This document shows, piece after piece, positions 37,501 to 45,820 of a DNA stretch of 64,000 nt. Source of the DNA: Cognataquiflexum aquatile (GTDB lineage: Bacteria; Bacteroidota; Bacteroidia; Cytophagales; Cyclobacteriaceae); contig NZ_QMIK01000001.1 of NCBI RefSeq assembly GCF_003316845.1, positions 558,001 through 622,000 on the forward strand, written 5' to 3'. The notes beneath the pieces are model-generated. The model did not search any database. It was given only the letters and a program-made list of their open reading frames with translations, and was not told the DNA's origin. Each line of letters opens with the position of its first letter. Position 1 is the first letter of the stretch. The translations under genes and the position numbers were made by a program.

Positions 37501-38319
37501 CAGCCTGTTTTCCATATCGAGGAAGAACAAGCCATTATTTGTCCCCCACAAAACTCCTTCATGGTCAAAATCCATCCGTACAAATCCTTTTTCGTAAGCG
37601 AAATGCTCTACGATACCCAACGTAATATCCAATCGATAAACACCTGTAACCAAACCTGAAATAACCAACCTACCTTCTTTATCCAATATCAGATCGGAGA
37701 TAATTTCAATAGAGCCGTTTTCATTTTTTCCAAAGAAATTATAAGTCAAAAACTCAGAGCCATTGTATTTGTGCAGTCCCCGTTCTGTTCCAATCCAGAC
37801 ACTCCCAAAATTATCCGTCAATAGAGAGTAAACTTTGTTTCCCAACAAACCTTCAGCTTGGCCCAATCTCACTATGGCAGAAGTTCCTCCTGTCCAAACC
37901 GAAGGCAAGCTAGCGGGAGTCACAATTGGATTGGGTAGGATAAATTTCCGGACTTTGACAGGAAACTTATCAATAGAATCGGCTTTGAAAGGAATGGATT
38001 CAAGTTTATCCCAATCAAATGAAGTAGAAGTGATGGGATTTTTGAGCGGTTTAAACTCATTTATGGTAAAGGGCTTTGAGGGGAGCTTTTCTACATCAAA
38101 AGTGATTTTGACAGCCTTGGGGATACTGTCCTCCGGATAGGTTTTCCATTGGATGGGTTTTCCTTCCGGCATTTGGAAGGGAACAGCTTTTGGGATCTCA
38201 TACCCTGACCCATTTTCCGGAAAAGGGGTGTCGGTTTTGTTGGTACAGGAGATGGCCACTATCAATGGAATAAACAACAGATAAAAAATAGGGTGCGAAA
38301 ATCCGGTCTTGGGTTTCAT
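34588..38319 (-). CDS. Lipoprotein-type propeller/Y_Y_Y sensor histidine kinase
   Basis: 1,243 residues. Lipobox-like AISC (Cys25) after a hydrophobic leader. Its spacer is homologous to that of the kinase at 30793 ('TPFPENGSGYEIPK', 'VEKLPSKPF'). Propeller blades span about 150-740 ('DNFGSVWIGTERGLHKYNG', 'DSQGRIWMATYRGINIYDP'), followed by a Y_Y_Y domain (about 845-915), a membrane helix (923-943) and a coiled coil. The Q-type core has His998, N-box NLVNNAFYA, G1 DNGPG and G2 GTGLGLS. The residues after the G2 helix read HGGQLRLE where most paralogues have HGGE. The ATG overlaps the stop of the TPR kinase upstream by 4 bp, and the next kinase begins 3 bp after its stop. About 75 bp encoding the end of the ATP lid are nearly identical to the gene at 30793, which points to gene conversion. 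Confidence 0.93.
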   Translation of the reverse strand: MKPKTGFSHPIFYLLFIPLIVAISCTNKTDTPFPENGSGYEIPKAVPFQMPEGKPIQWKTYPEDSIPKAVKITFDVEKLPSKPFTINEFKPLKNPITSTSFDWDKLESIPFKADSIDKFPVKVRKFILPNPIVTPASLPSVWTGGTSAIVRLGQAEGLLGNKVYSLLTDNFGSVWIGTERGLHKYNGSEFLTYNFFGKNENGSIEIISDLILDKEGRLVISGLVTGVYRLDITLGIVEHFAYEKGFVRMDFDHEGVLWGTNNGLFFLDMENRLISEVDLDRANSNLNVAIGVKEDSQKNIWIGFGEKIGILDPERKAIRFIGELEGLVVRTAYNFTEDKSGNVWITAFSTDAFSVSLQNSKIMHLGAAQGYFGRTTDVFEDSMDRLWLVSNDTLTVYDQASSKMKKILTGSPIRVAGFPSSSMKGNGDVIWVGTDKHGILLVDPNGMLAENFSANNGLESNDVWGIDEDSQGRIWMATYRGINIYDPAKEKLSLLKLPSELSGNDFRQLIATGEDKFFAGIIGGFAIIDVKGKSITYYNTVQKGLANAVFNGVQSSDGKFWMGTGNGLLVFDPTSNSFQKLDKSNGLISNTSFVVIKDRKGKIWVCSDAGINIIDPKTNTNVTLQKKEGLLSNYNSMVFESESGEVIVGGDEGFSIFGLDETSITHVSAKNGLMPPALYDLTEVNGKIHVGSENGIIIVNRPTPANPDQAWHFSNFGKSSGIPYNDYNQSTAFQTKKGPVFWGAAPIMTVVHQDPIIDKNPPIVEIKGMNIMDQNPIFMNTSFLKNSLSEGDTLWNSDFTIGYTKDNFPADSSYLSQNNIQWDSISPGFQMPNQLKLPYDQNSFNFSFVNQSVLGRDKIVYRYILEGADQAWSDASPKANSRIYYNLTPGDYTFKVATRGFNGIWSEPATLDFEILPPWWQTWWAYLLFASLFGGLTYGIVHVRSQYLKKENRILEEKVLHRTSQLKKSIDDLKATQSQLIQSEKMASLGELTAGIAHEIQNPLNFVNNFSELSVELADELKLELSKIDIDSGQRDELEAIANDIIQNQQKIHHHGKRADSIVKGMLQHSRASSGQKELTDINALADEYLRLSYHGLRAKDKSFNAEFKTDLDPNLPKVSVVAQDLGRVLLNLVNNAFYACGNSEFRAQNAAVKPLVTVSTSTLEDGGGVKISVKDNGPGIPDHVKEKIFQPFFTTKPTGQGTGLGLSLSYDIVKAHGGQLRLETKVGLGTEFMIILPIQNQI

Positions 38320-40343
38320 ATGCTTTGGGGTGATGGGTTGTGATTCAATAATATTGTAAACGTTGTGCCTTTCCCTATTTCGGATTCGACCTTAATCTCC
38401 CCCCCATGCGCTTTCACAATATCATAAGATAAGGATAATCCCAATCCTGTGCCCTGCCCGGTAGGTTTGGTGGTGAAAAAGGGTTGGAAGATTTTTTCTT
38501 TGATTGAATCGGGGATGCCGGAGCCGTTGTCTTTTACAACTACTTCGATTTTGCCACCAAGATTACGAGTCGTCAATTCCACCAAAGGCTGGAAATTTGG
38601 ATCTGTTTTGGCCTTTTCATTTACCGCGTAGAAAGCATTGCTGTACAGGTTGAGTAGGACCTTGCCGATATCCTGTGGAATGACCGAAATCTTCGGAAGA
38701 TCAGGATCCAGGTTTGTCTTTAACTCAACTTTGAATTCTGGATCTTTCGCTAAAAAGGATTGGTAGCTAAGCCTTAGAAATTCCTCAGCAAGGGCATTGA
38801 GATCAGTAGGTTCCTTCTGGCCAGAACCTTTTTTGCTATGCTCGAGCATTCCTTTGACAATGGCATCTGCCCGCTTGCCGTGGTGGTTGATCTTAAATAG
38901 ATTTTCCTTGATATCCTTTGAAATAAACTTAGCCTCTTCAATATCTCCTTTATCGAGTTCTTCATTCATTTCATCCAACAGTTCCGTGCTGACTTCCGAA
39001 AAATTATTCACAAAATTCAGCGGATTCTGAATTTCATGGGCAATGCCGGCAGTGAGTTCACCCAGCGAGGCCATTTTCTCCGCTTGGATGAGTTGGGCTT
39101 GGGTGGATTTTAGATTGGTCAGAGCTGACTCTAATACTTTATTAGCTTTTTGTTTTTGACGATTATTTCGATAAAGGATAAAACCAATTATCGAAAGAAT
39201 GGCTAATCCTGCAAGCATTCCATAAGTTCTTATTTTTGCCTGAGTTTGGATTCTCTCGTTTTCCAATTGTTCCAACCGCATCGCCTCACTAAGTGATAGC
39301 TTTTGAAAATCAGCCAGATTTTTAATTCTGATTTCATTTAAACTGTCTAAAATTACAGATGCCAGCTCGAGGTATTTGTATGCACTATCTTTTTGATTGC
39401 TCAATTTGTAAGCTCGATAAAGGTCTTCATAGGCAGTTCCCATATTACTACTTTGGTTTGCTATACCACCTGAGGACTCAATTGCTTTTAAATTCTGTAT
39501 AGCATAGATTAACGCAGAGTCTTTTTTATTTTCTCCTACAAAAAAATCAACAAGGGTATGATTTATATTGGCTACAATACTTTGACTATTTTCAACTGAA
39601 GCTGAAAGTAGCCCTTCATAATAATACCTTCTGGCCTGTACCCTATCTCCTTTTGCTAGATAAATATTACCAAGCGTAAGTAAAGTATTCCCTCTAAATT
39701 GTTGTCCATCATAATTTTCCAAAATCAAATAAGCGGCTTTTGCAAAATACATTGCGGAGTCAAGTTTATTCTCGTTGAAATAAATGATTCCTAAGTTCGC
39801 ATTTCCTATTACCTGCCTGTCTAGAGAATTAATTTGTTCTGCAATGCTCAGTGACTTTTTATGCGCAACTATTCCCTGTTCATTATTCCCTGTACTAGTC
39901 ATCAATCCACCTAAAATAGTATGGGCAACAGAATTAAGCCAAAGCCTTTGGTCACCTGAAAATGGATACTGGGTTACTGTCCACCCAGGTACTTCCTTAT
40001 TTTTTGGGTCTTCAGTGATTTTAAGTGCCTGTAATAGGCTTTGGAATGATTTTGAATATTTTCCGGTAGAGCTAAATTGATAACCAATACTAATTAAAGC
40101 ACCTGCCTCGGCTAATTTTTGGTTGTTTTTTCTTGCAAGTTCGAACCGCTTTTCAGCATAAAACAATGCGGAGTCTCTGTTTCCTTCAAAATAATAAAAA
40201 TATAACCCTGTCGATGCATTATGCCGTTCCTTGTCATTGGTTGCATTTTCCAAGACCATTCTAAGGCTGTCGGGCTTACTTTTCTGCGCATTTGCAATGA
40301 GCGGGAGGAAAAGTAAGAGTGCTATTTTTAAAACTGTTTTCAT
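38316..40343 (-). CDS. TPR sensor histidine kinase
   Basis: 675 residues. Signal peptide 1-19 (LIANAQ). TPR-type helices span about 40-340 ('[20 protein letters not shown]'), followed by a membrane helix (373-391) and a coiled coil. The Q-type core has His436, N-box [10 protein letters not shown]1 DNGSG and G2 GTGLGLS. Its ATPase domain ([34 protein letters not shown]) is closest to the kinase at 42713, but here the loop after the N-box is short (FYAVNEK) and shows the state without the dispersed-repeat insertion. It overlaps the next kinase gene by 4 bp and starts 9 bp after the previous one. The C-terminus has a short extra tail, HNPSPQSI. Confidence 0.93.
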   Translation of the reverse strand: MKTVLKIALLLFLPLIANAQKSKPDSLRMVLENATNDKERHNASTGLYFYYFEGNRDSALFYAEKRFELARKNNQKLAEAGALISIGYQFSSTGKYSKSFQSLLQALKITEDPKNKEVPGWTVTQYPFSGDQRLWLNSVAHTILGGLMTSTGNNEQGIVAHKKSLSIAEQINSLDRQVIGNANLGIIYFNENKLDSAMYFAKAAYLILENYDGQQFRGNTLLTLGNIYLAKGDRVQARRYYYEGLLSASVENSQSIVANINHTLVDFFVGENKKDSALIYAIQNLKAIESSGGIANQSSNMGTAYEDLYRAYKLSNQKDSAYKYLELASVILDSLNEIRIKNLADFQKLSLSEAMRLEQLENERIQTQAKIRTYGMLAGLAILSIIGFILYRNNRQKQKANKVLESALTNLKSTQAQLIQAEKMASLGELTAGIAHEIQNPLNFVNNFSEVSTELLDEMNEELDKGDIEEAKFISKDIKENLFKINHHGKRADAIVKGMLEHSKKGSGQKEPTDLNALAEEFLRLSYQSFLAKDPEFKVELKTNLDPDLPKISVIPQDIGKVLLNLYSNAFYAVNEKAKTDPNFQPLVELTTRNLGGKIEVVVKDNGSGIPDSIKEKIFQPFFTTKPTGQGTGLGLSLSYDIVKAHGGEIKVESEIGKGTTFTILLNHNPSPQSI

Positions 40344-40352
40344 ATTGATTAT

Positions 40353-42716
40353 TTAAACCAATGGCAACTGAATAATAAATTCACTTCCTTCTCCTTCCTT
40401 CGTCTCCACCTTCAATTCGCCCCCATGCGCTTTTACAATATCATAACTCAGTGACAAGCCTAATCCTGTCCCCTGCCCGGTGGGTTTGGTAGTAAAGAAA
40501 GGTTGGAAGATTTTGTCTTTGATGGAGGAGAGGATACCGGGGCCGTTATCGGAAACCTTTATTTCTATTTTGTCTCCGAGGTTTTTTGAAGTGATGGTGA
40601 CCATAGGTTGGAAACTCTCCAAAGGTTCCAAACCCTTGGAGAGATCGTTAGTAGCCTGAAAAGCATTGTTGATGATATTCAATAAAACCCTGCCGATTTC
40701 CTGTGGCACTACATTGATTTTGGGAAGATTTGGATCGAAGTCAGTTACGAAGTCAGCATTGAAAGAATTATCCTTGGCTTTCATTCCGTGGTAACTCAAC
40801 CTCAAATATTCATCTGCCAAAGCATTGAGATCCGTCAACACCTTCTCCCCCGAACTTGTTCTGCTATGCTCAAGCATCCCCTTGACGATCGCATCAGCCC
40901 GCTTGCCGTGGTGGTTGATCTTTTCTAAGTTTTGCTTAATATCCTCCAGAATCTCATCCTCTTCACTCGATGTTGCCTTGTCTTGTGTCTTGCGTCTTAT
41001 GTCTTGAATCTCATCAACCAACTCCGCACTAACCTCCGAAAAATTGTTCACAAAATTCAACGGATTCTGGATCTCATGGGCGATGCCTGCGGTGAGTTCA
41101 CCAAGGCTTGCCATTTTTTCGGATTGGATGAGTTGGGCTTGGGTTTGTCGAAGTTTATCCAAGGTATTTGTCACCTCTTGATTTTTTATTGTCAGCCGGG
41201 AATTTGATTTTTGCTTATTTACAATGGCAAAGCCTAAGGTGAGGGCAAACAATCCCAACAAGGCTGTTATGCCATAGAAATAGTATTTAATTTTTTCATT
41301 GGTTTCTTCCTTGGATTTCAGGAGGGATATGTTGTTTGCATCCTCCTGCATTTTCTTTTCGATTTCAAAACTCAGTGATTGTGCCTCATCTGATTCCTCC
41401 TTAATTACCTGAAGCAAACTCAGGAGTTCCTGCTGCGTAGCAAAACCCTCTTTGTGCAATCCTGCAGAGGCATATGCTTTAGCCAACAACTCCAATTCCT
41501 CAATCAATGATGACCTTCCGTTGATAGCCTTGAGTTCCTGAATCTCGGAACCTAACAGTTGAATCGCCTGCAATGGTCTATTTTCCTGTAGCGCCAATGT
41601 GGCAGCATAATAATTTGGCCTCAACTCCCCAAAAGGGCTTGTGATGGGTAGCTTTCGATTTTCTTTCAGATTTTTTGTTAAGACAAAATAATGGGCGGCA
41701 GAATCATTTTGATTCTTAGTTAAAAAATATTTGCCTTTTTCCAGATAGTACCATGCATATAAAGTCTCTGTGTCAAATTGAACATCAGAATAATTCACCT
41801 TTTCTTTCTTTCTAGACTCTAAAAGATCAGAAGCTTTGTCGAAATAATATAGACTGCTATCACTATTCAATAACGTTTTTACTCTCGCCATTTGCAAAAA
41901 GTAGTAGGGTGCGTCATAGACAAGCTCAGGAGCTCGCAATTTTTCGTATTGTTTTATAGCAAGAATTTGATTCTTTTCAGCTTGTTCGATTAAATTTTGA
42001 TCCAAATAGATACCTGCCAATTGCAAATAACGATTCGCTTTCCCGCTGGTACCTAACATGGGAATTAAGGTGTCGTTGGCAGGGTTATCATCAAGATAAC
42101 TGAGGGATTTTTGAACATAATACTCCGCTTTTGAGGGTATTCCCATCCGAGAATAAAATCCGGTTATTGAACTGTAAACTATAGATGCAGCGGCCTTATC
42201 ATTTTTTTCCACGAAATAGTTACCTAGAGAAGTGTAGTATGTAATGCCTTCGTACATTAATCCCAGGTTCCTAAAAGGCAACCGGGTTCCCCTGATGATT
42301 TGATGCAAGGTACTCTTACCGGCAGGAGAAGAAACATCCTTGTTAGCTTCGATGAAATCCTTACCAAATCTGATCAAACTTTCATTCGGAATGCTGTCCA
42401 GATTAAAATGACTTCTATAAAAAACGAGGATTAAGCCATAATACTCCTTCTCGGTAAGGATGGGTTTGATGCGATCCAACTCTTGACTAAGTGGGCGGTG
42501 ATCCAACAAGATCTCCTTTTTGTTTCGATTCATCAGATCGATTGCCTCTCTGTAGTTAGCGCTGTTTTGTCCCTCGCTTTTTTCGATTCTTTTGAGCGAA
42601 GTTAGAATCGAGTCGGCATAAGTATTCTGCTGGGCCTGCCCAGTACTTGGAAAGAGCAACCACATACCTATTGTAACTAAGATGGATAATCTTAGCGCGT
42701 AACATAATCTGATCAT
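40353..42716 (-). CDS. TPR sensor histidine kinase with repeat-derived loop
   Basis: 787 residues. Signal peptide about 1-28 (TGQAQ). A helical-repeat sensor (about 60-450) shows weaker TPR matches than its neighbours ('ANRYLQLAGIYLDQNLIEQA'). A membrane helix (479-499) and a coiled coil follow. The Q-type core has His547, N-box [10 protein letters not shown]1 DNGPG and G2 GTGLGLS. The loop after the N-box reads NDLSKGLEPLESFQP and is encoded partly by a palindrome (40615-40643). The loop after the H-box helix carries DIRRKTQDKATSSEED, which resembles low-complexity inserts. After G1 it reads GILSS where the paralogues have GIPDA or GIPDS. The start overlaps the upstream kinase stop by 4 bp. 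Confidence 0.92.
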   Translation of the reverse strand: MIRLCYALRLSILVTIGMWLLFPSTGQAQQNTYADSILTSLKRIEKSEGQNSANYREAIDLMNRNKKEILLDHRPLSQELDRIKPILTEKEYYGLILVFYRSHFNLDSIPNESLIRFGKDFIEANKDVSSPAGKSTLHQIIRGTRLPFRNLGLMYEGITYYTSLGNYFVEKNDKAAASIVYSSITGFYSRMGIPSKAEYYVQKSLSYLDDNPANDTLIPMLGTSGKANRYLQLAGIYLDQNLIEQAEKNQILAIKQYEKLRAPELVYDAPYYFLQMARVKTLLNSDSSLYYFDKASDLLESRKKEKVNYSDVQFDTETLYAWYYLEKGKYFLTKNQNDSAAHYFVLTKNLKENRKLPITSPFGELRPNYYAATLALQENRPLQAIQLLGSEIQELKAINGRSSLIEELELLAKAYASAGLHKEGFATQQELLSLLQVIKEESDEAQSLSFEIEKKMQEDANNISLLKSKEETNEKIKYYFYGITALLGLFALTLGFAIVNKQKSNSRLTIKNQEVTNTLDKLRQTQAQLIQSEKMASLGELTAGIAHEIQNPLNFVNNFSEVSAELVDEIQDIRRKTQDKATSSEEDEILEDIKQNLEKINHHGKRADAIVKGMLEHSRTSSGEKVLTDLNALADEYLRLSYHGMKAKDNSFNADFVTDFDPNLPKINVVPQEIGRVLLNIINNAFQATNDLSKGLEPLESFQPMVTITSKNLGDKIEIKVSDNGPGILSSIKDKIFQPFFTTKPTGQGTGLGLSLSYDIVKAHGGELKVETKEGEGSEFIIQLPLV
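40615..40643. repeat. Palindromic element in the ATPase loop of a kinase gene
   Basis: CTCTCCAAAGG (40615-40625) and CCCTTGGAGAG (40633-40643) pair with one mismatch around a 7-nt loop. It encodes most of SKGLEPLE in frame, at the same loop that carries different repeat elements in three paralogues. Confidence 0.7.
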
Positions 42717-44779
42717 ATCAATACCTGTTTTGGTAATTGGATAATAAACTCACTCCCTTCCCCTTCCTTCGTCTCCACCCTCAACTCCCCACCATGCGCT
42801 TTCACAATATCATAAGATAGTGATAATCCCAATCCTGTGCCCTGGCCGGTTGGTTTAGTGGTGAAGAAGGGTTGGAAGATTTTTGATTTGATGGCGTCGG
42901 GGATACCGGGACCGTTGTCTTTTACACCCACTTCGATTTTCCCTCCAAGATTTCGAGTAGTCAATTGCACCAAAGGCTTGAATTCTGGATCTGTTTTGGA
43001 CCTTTCATTCACTGTACTTCGACTTCGCTCAGCACAGGCGTAGAAAGCATTGCTATACAGGTTGAGCAGAATCTTACCGATATCCTGTGGGATGACGGAA
43101 ATCTTTGGAAGACCAAGATCCAGGTTTGTCTGTAACTCAACTTTGAAATCGGGATCTTTTGCCAAAAATGATTGGTAGCTCAGCCTAAAAAATTCATCAG
43201 CCAAGGCATTGAGATCGGTCAGTTCTTTTACACCAGAGCCGGTTCTGCTATGCTCGAGCATCCCCTTCACTATCGCATCTGCCCGCTTGCCGTGGTGGTT
43301 GATCTTTTCGAGGTTTTGGATTACATCACCGATTATTTCATCTTCCACGGATTCGTTCCTCTCACTTTTTACCTTTAACCTCTCACCCTTTAATTCTTCC
43401 ATCAACTCCGCGCTTACCTCCGAAAAATTATTCACAAAGTTCAAAGGATTCTGGATCTCATGGGCAATGCCTGCAGTGAGTTCACCCAACGAGGCCATCT
43501 TTTCGGATTGGATGAGTTGGGATTGGGTGGATTTGAGTTCAATCAAAGTTTTTTCAACCTGTTCCTTTTGTATCTGTAATTGAGCATTAATGCGTTTGCG
43601 CTGTTGAGACGAACGGTAGATAATCAACGCCACAAATAACAAAACTACCAATCCTACGCCAAGTATATAAAATGCAATCTTGTTCCTGTATGCTTCTTCC
43701 GCTCTTTGAAATTCCAGTGCCTTTTGTTCTTCTTCAACTGACTTCATTTGCAGTTGCTGTGTAACCCGGGTGCTATTCATTACCTCGTTTCCTTTCAGGT
43801 AAATTTTTAAATACTTTACAGTGCTGTCGGCATTTTTGGATTCATAATAATCGCTGATCATTTTTGCGGGCCTGGCAGATAAATACTCAAGAGGGCTGTT
43901 GCTTACAGATTCTATTGCCAATTTTGCAGCGATAATGGCTGAATCTTCATCCTTATATCGATAGTAGTGATTTGCAAGACTGTAATAAACGAATTGGAAA
44001 TAGCGACTTTTTAATCCCTTATATTTCTCTATAATTTCAAGTGCTTCTCCATAATACTTGTCGGCATTAATTTTATCATTCAAGATGCTGTATGATCCGG
44101 CCAAATTGGATAAGCAATAAACCAGTAAACTTCGCTCTACAATTATCTTCTGATTAGCGTCTTCCATGTTTAACAACAGGTCTTTTATCATGCTTACTGC
44201 TTTAGTTGAATAAAACATCGCTGAATCTGCCTTATTCTCTTGCATATAAACAAATCCGAGGTTCATGATTGGGTAAAACTTAAAGACAGGTTCGCTTCCT
44301 TTATTGGCTGTCTCACTCGCTTCTTTATAAATTGCTATGGCTCTATCATTTTCCTCCCGGTCTTTATACATATGAGCCGACTGGTTAAGTGAATATCCGA
44401 GCAATGAATAGTCACCTATCTTTTTTGCGATGTCAATAGCTTTATAATGGTACTCCTGAGATTTTGTAAAGTCACCTGTTATCCGATAGCCCTGAGCATA
44501 CAAAGACATAGCTACACATTCCAAAAAAGTACTTCTCTTTTTTTGTGAAAGATCATATAACATTTTAGCCTCTTCCAGTAAAGGAAGAGGGGCTTTATCA
44601 TCAGATAAGAACACCAGATTAAAAGCCAGTTCAATAATCCTGTCAGGGTTCGTTTCTTTTTCGATTTTTTGAAATAAATCAAGATCTGCCTGAGTTAGCT
44701 GGCCAATAGTAGTAGACTGCTGAGCTTTTCCAAAACTCACCAGAAAGATTAAAATGATAAAGGTTAATGTATGCTTCAT
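42713..44779 (-). CDS. TPR sensor histidine kinase with CAERSRST insertion
   Basis: 688 residues. Signal peptide 1-19 (FGKAQ). TPR repeats span about 45-330 ('LLGYSLNQSAHMYKDREEND'), followed by a membrane helix (367-388) and a coiled coil. The Q-type core has His440, N-box [10 protein letters not shown]1 DNGPG and G2 GTGLGLS. Compared with the near paralogue at 38316 ([12 protein letters not shown]) it reads FYA-CAERSRST-VNERSKTDP, a clean eight-codon insertion encoded by a dispersed repeat. A second loop holds KGERLKVKSERNESVE, shared with the kinase at 28078. The last 60-80 bp of coding sequence are nearly identical to those of the kinase at 40353 (KVETKEGEGSEFIIQLP), again suggesting conversion between neighbours. 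It starts 15 bp after the soluble kinase at 44795. Confidence 0.93.
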   Translation of the reverse strand: MKHTLTFIILIFLVSFGKAQQSTTIGQLTQADLDLFQKIEKETNPDRIIELAFNLVFLSDDKAPLPLLEEAKMLYDLSQKKRSTFLECVAMSLYAQGYRITGDFTKSQEYHYKAIDIAKKIGDYSLLGYSLNQSAHMYKDREENDRAIAIYKEASETANKGSEPVFKFYPIMNLGFVYMQENKADSAMFYSTKAVSMIKDLLLNMEDANQKIIVERSLLVYCLSNLAGSYSILNDKINADKYYGEALEIIEKYKGLKSRYFQFVYYSLANHYYRYKDEDSAIIAAKLAIESVSNSPLEYLSARPAKMISDYYESKNADSTVKYLKIYLKGNEVMNSTRVTQQLQMKSVEEEQKALEFQRAEEAYRNKIAFYILGVGLVVLLFVALIIYRSSQQRKRINAQLQIQKEQVEKTLIELKSTQSQLIQSEKMASLGELTAGIAHEIQNPLNFVNNFSEVSAELMEELKGERLKVKSERNESVEDEIIGDVIQNLEKINHHGKRADAIVKGMLEHSRTGSGVKELTDLNALADEFFRLSYQSFLAKDPDFKVELQTNLDLGLPKISVIPQDIGKILLNLYSNAFYACAERSRSTVNERSKTDPEFKPLVQLTTRNLGGKIEVGVKDNGPGIPDAIKSKIFQPFFTTKPTGQGTGLGLSLSYDIVKAHGGELRVETKEGEGSEFIIQLPKQVLI
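43014..43036. repeat. Dispersed TTCGACTTCGCTCAG element inside a kinase gene
   Basis: GTACTTCGACTTCGCTCAGC plus ACA. It differs at one position from the copy at 31106-31128 and also encodes CAERSRST in frame. Confidence 0.8.
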
Positions 44780-44794
44780 GAATAATCTTTCATT

Positions 44795-45820
44795 TTATAA
44801 ATAAATTAAAAATGTTGTTTCTTCTCCCTTCTTACTCTCCACTTTTAACTCCCCCCCATGCGCTTTCACAATATCATGGGTGATACTCAGCCCAAGTCCC
44901 GTTCCCTCGGTTCCTTTTTTAGTGGTAAAGAAAGGCTGCAGGATTTTGTCTTTGATCTCGTCGGGGATGCCTGGGCCGTTGTCGGAGACTTCGATGGTTA
45001 TTTTATCTCCCTGCTTTTTGGTGCTTACTCTTAGAGACGCAGCATGTAGGGTCTTTACAGACTTCATCGCATCAAAAGCGTTATTACACAGGTTGATGAT
45101 AACTCTTGTAAAGTCCTCTTTGACTAGGGATACTTCCTTTACATCAGGGTCCAAATCCAAGACTATCTCTACATTGATCGGATTCTTTCCGGCACGCATC
45201 CCGTGAAAACTCAGGTTGACATATTCTTGGATCAGGGCATTTAAGTCAGTCGGTTCCTTTTTGCCGGTTCCTTCTCTGGAATGCTGCAGCATGGAAGTCA
45301 CGATGCTATTGGCACGAGAGCCATGTTCATGGATTTTCTGCAAGTTGGACTGGATATCCTCTAGGTTTTCCTGTATGAGCGTCTCGTCTCTCCCCTCTCG
45401 CTTCTCCATCTCTTCCAAAGTTTCTCCAATTATCTCAATGGAAACTTCCGAGAAGTTATTCACAAAATTCAGCGGGTTCTTGATCTCGTGGGCAATGCCG
45501 GCAGTGAGTTGACCAAGCGAAGCGAGCTTTTCCTGCTGGATCAGTTGGGCTTGGGTGGCTTTGAGTTCTCCCAATGATCGTTGAAGTGCCGAATTGGTTT
45601 CTTCAATGGCTTTCCTTTTCAGTTCAAGCTCCTCAATTGTTTCTTCGAGTAAAATGGCAGTGGTGCGTTTTACTTTTTCGGTGCGGTCCAGTTTGAATTC
45701 CAAAATAGTCAACTCTTTATCCACATCCTTGAGGGATTTATTGAGAGTAGATTTTTGCTCATCAGAGATGGCTTCAATCTGAAGTAGTGTGTCGAGAATA
45801 TGCTGGAGGTGTCTGTTCAT
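44795..45820 (-). CDS. Soluble histidine kinase with coiled-coil input only, K-type core
   Basis: 341 residues with no signal peptide or membrane helix. Residues 1-95 are a charged coiled coil ('LNKSLKDVDKELTILEFKLD'). The H-box has His111 (GIAHEIKNPLNF), followed by N-box NLCNNAFDA, G1 DNGPG and G2 in [17 protein letters not shown]. With no sensor of its own, it probably responds through a partner. The FIST gene at 45821 abuts it with 0 bp between stop and ATG, and FIST/NosP proteins are known to control co-encoded kinases, so a FIST-kinase pair is plausible. Its catalytic domain is nearly identical, also in DNA, to that of the 3,661-residue kinase at 48124. It ends shortly after the last beta strand (TTFLIYL). 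Confidence 0.92.
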   Translation of the reverse strand: MNRHLQHILDTLLQIEAISDEQKSTLNKSLKDVDKELTILEFKLDRTEKVKRTTAILLEETIEELELKRKAIEETNSALQRSLGELKATQAQLIQQEKLASLGQLTAGIAHEIKNPLNFVNNFSEVSIEIIGETLEEMEKREGRDETLIQENLEDIQSNLQKIHEHGSRANSIVTSMLQHSREGTGKKEPTDLNALIQEYVNLSFHGMRAGKNPINVEIVLDLDPDVKEVSLVKEDFTRVIINLCNNAFDAMKSVKTLHAASLRVSTKKQGDKITIEVSDNGPGIPDEIKDKILQPFFTTKKGTEGTGLGLSITHDIVKAHGGELKVESKKGEETTFLIYL

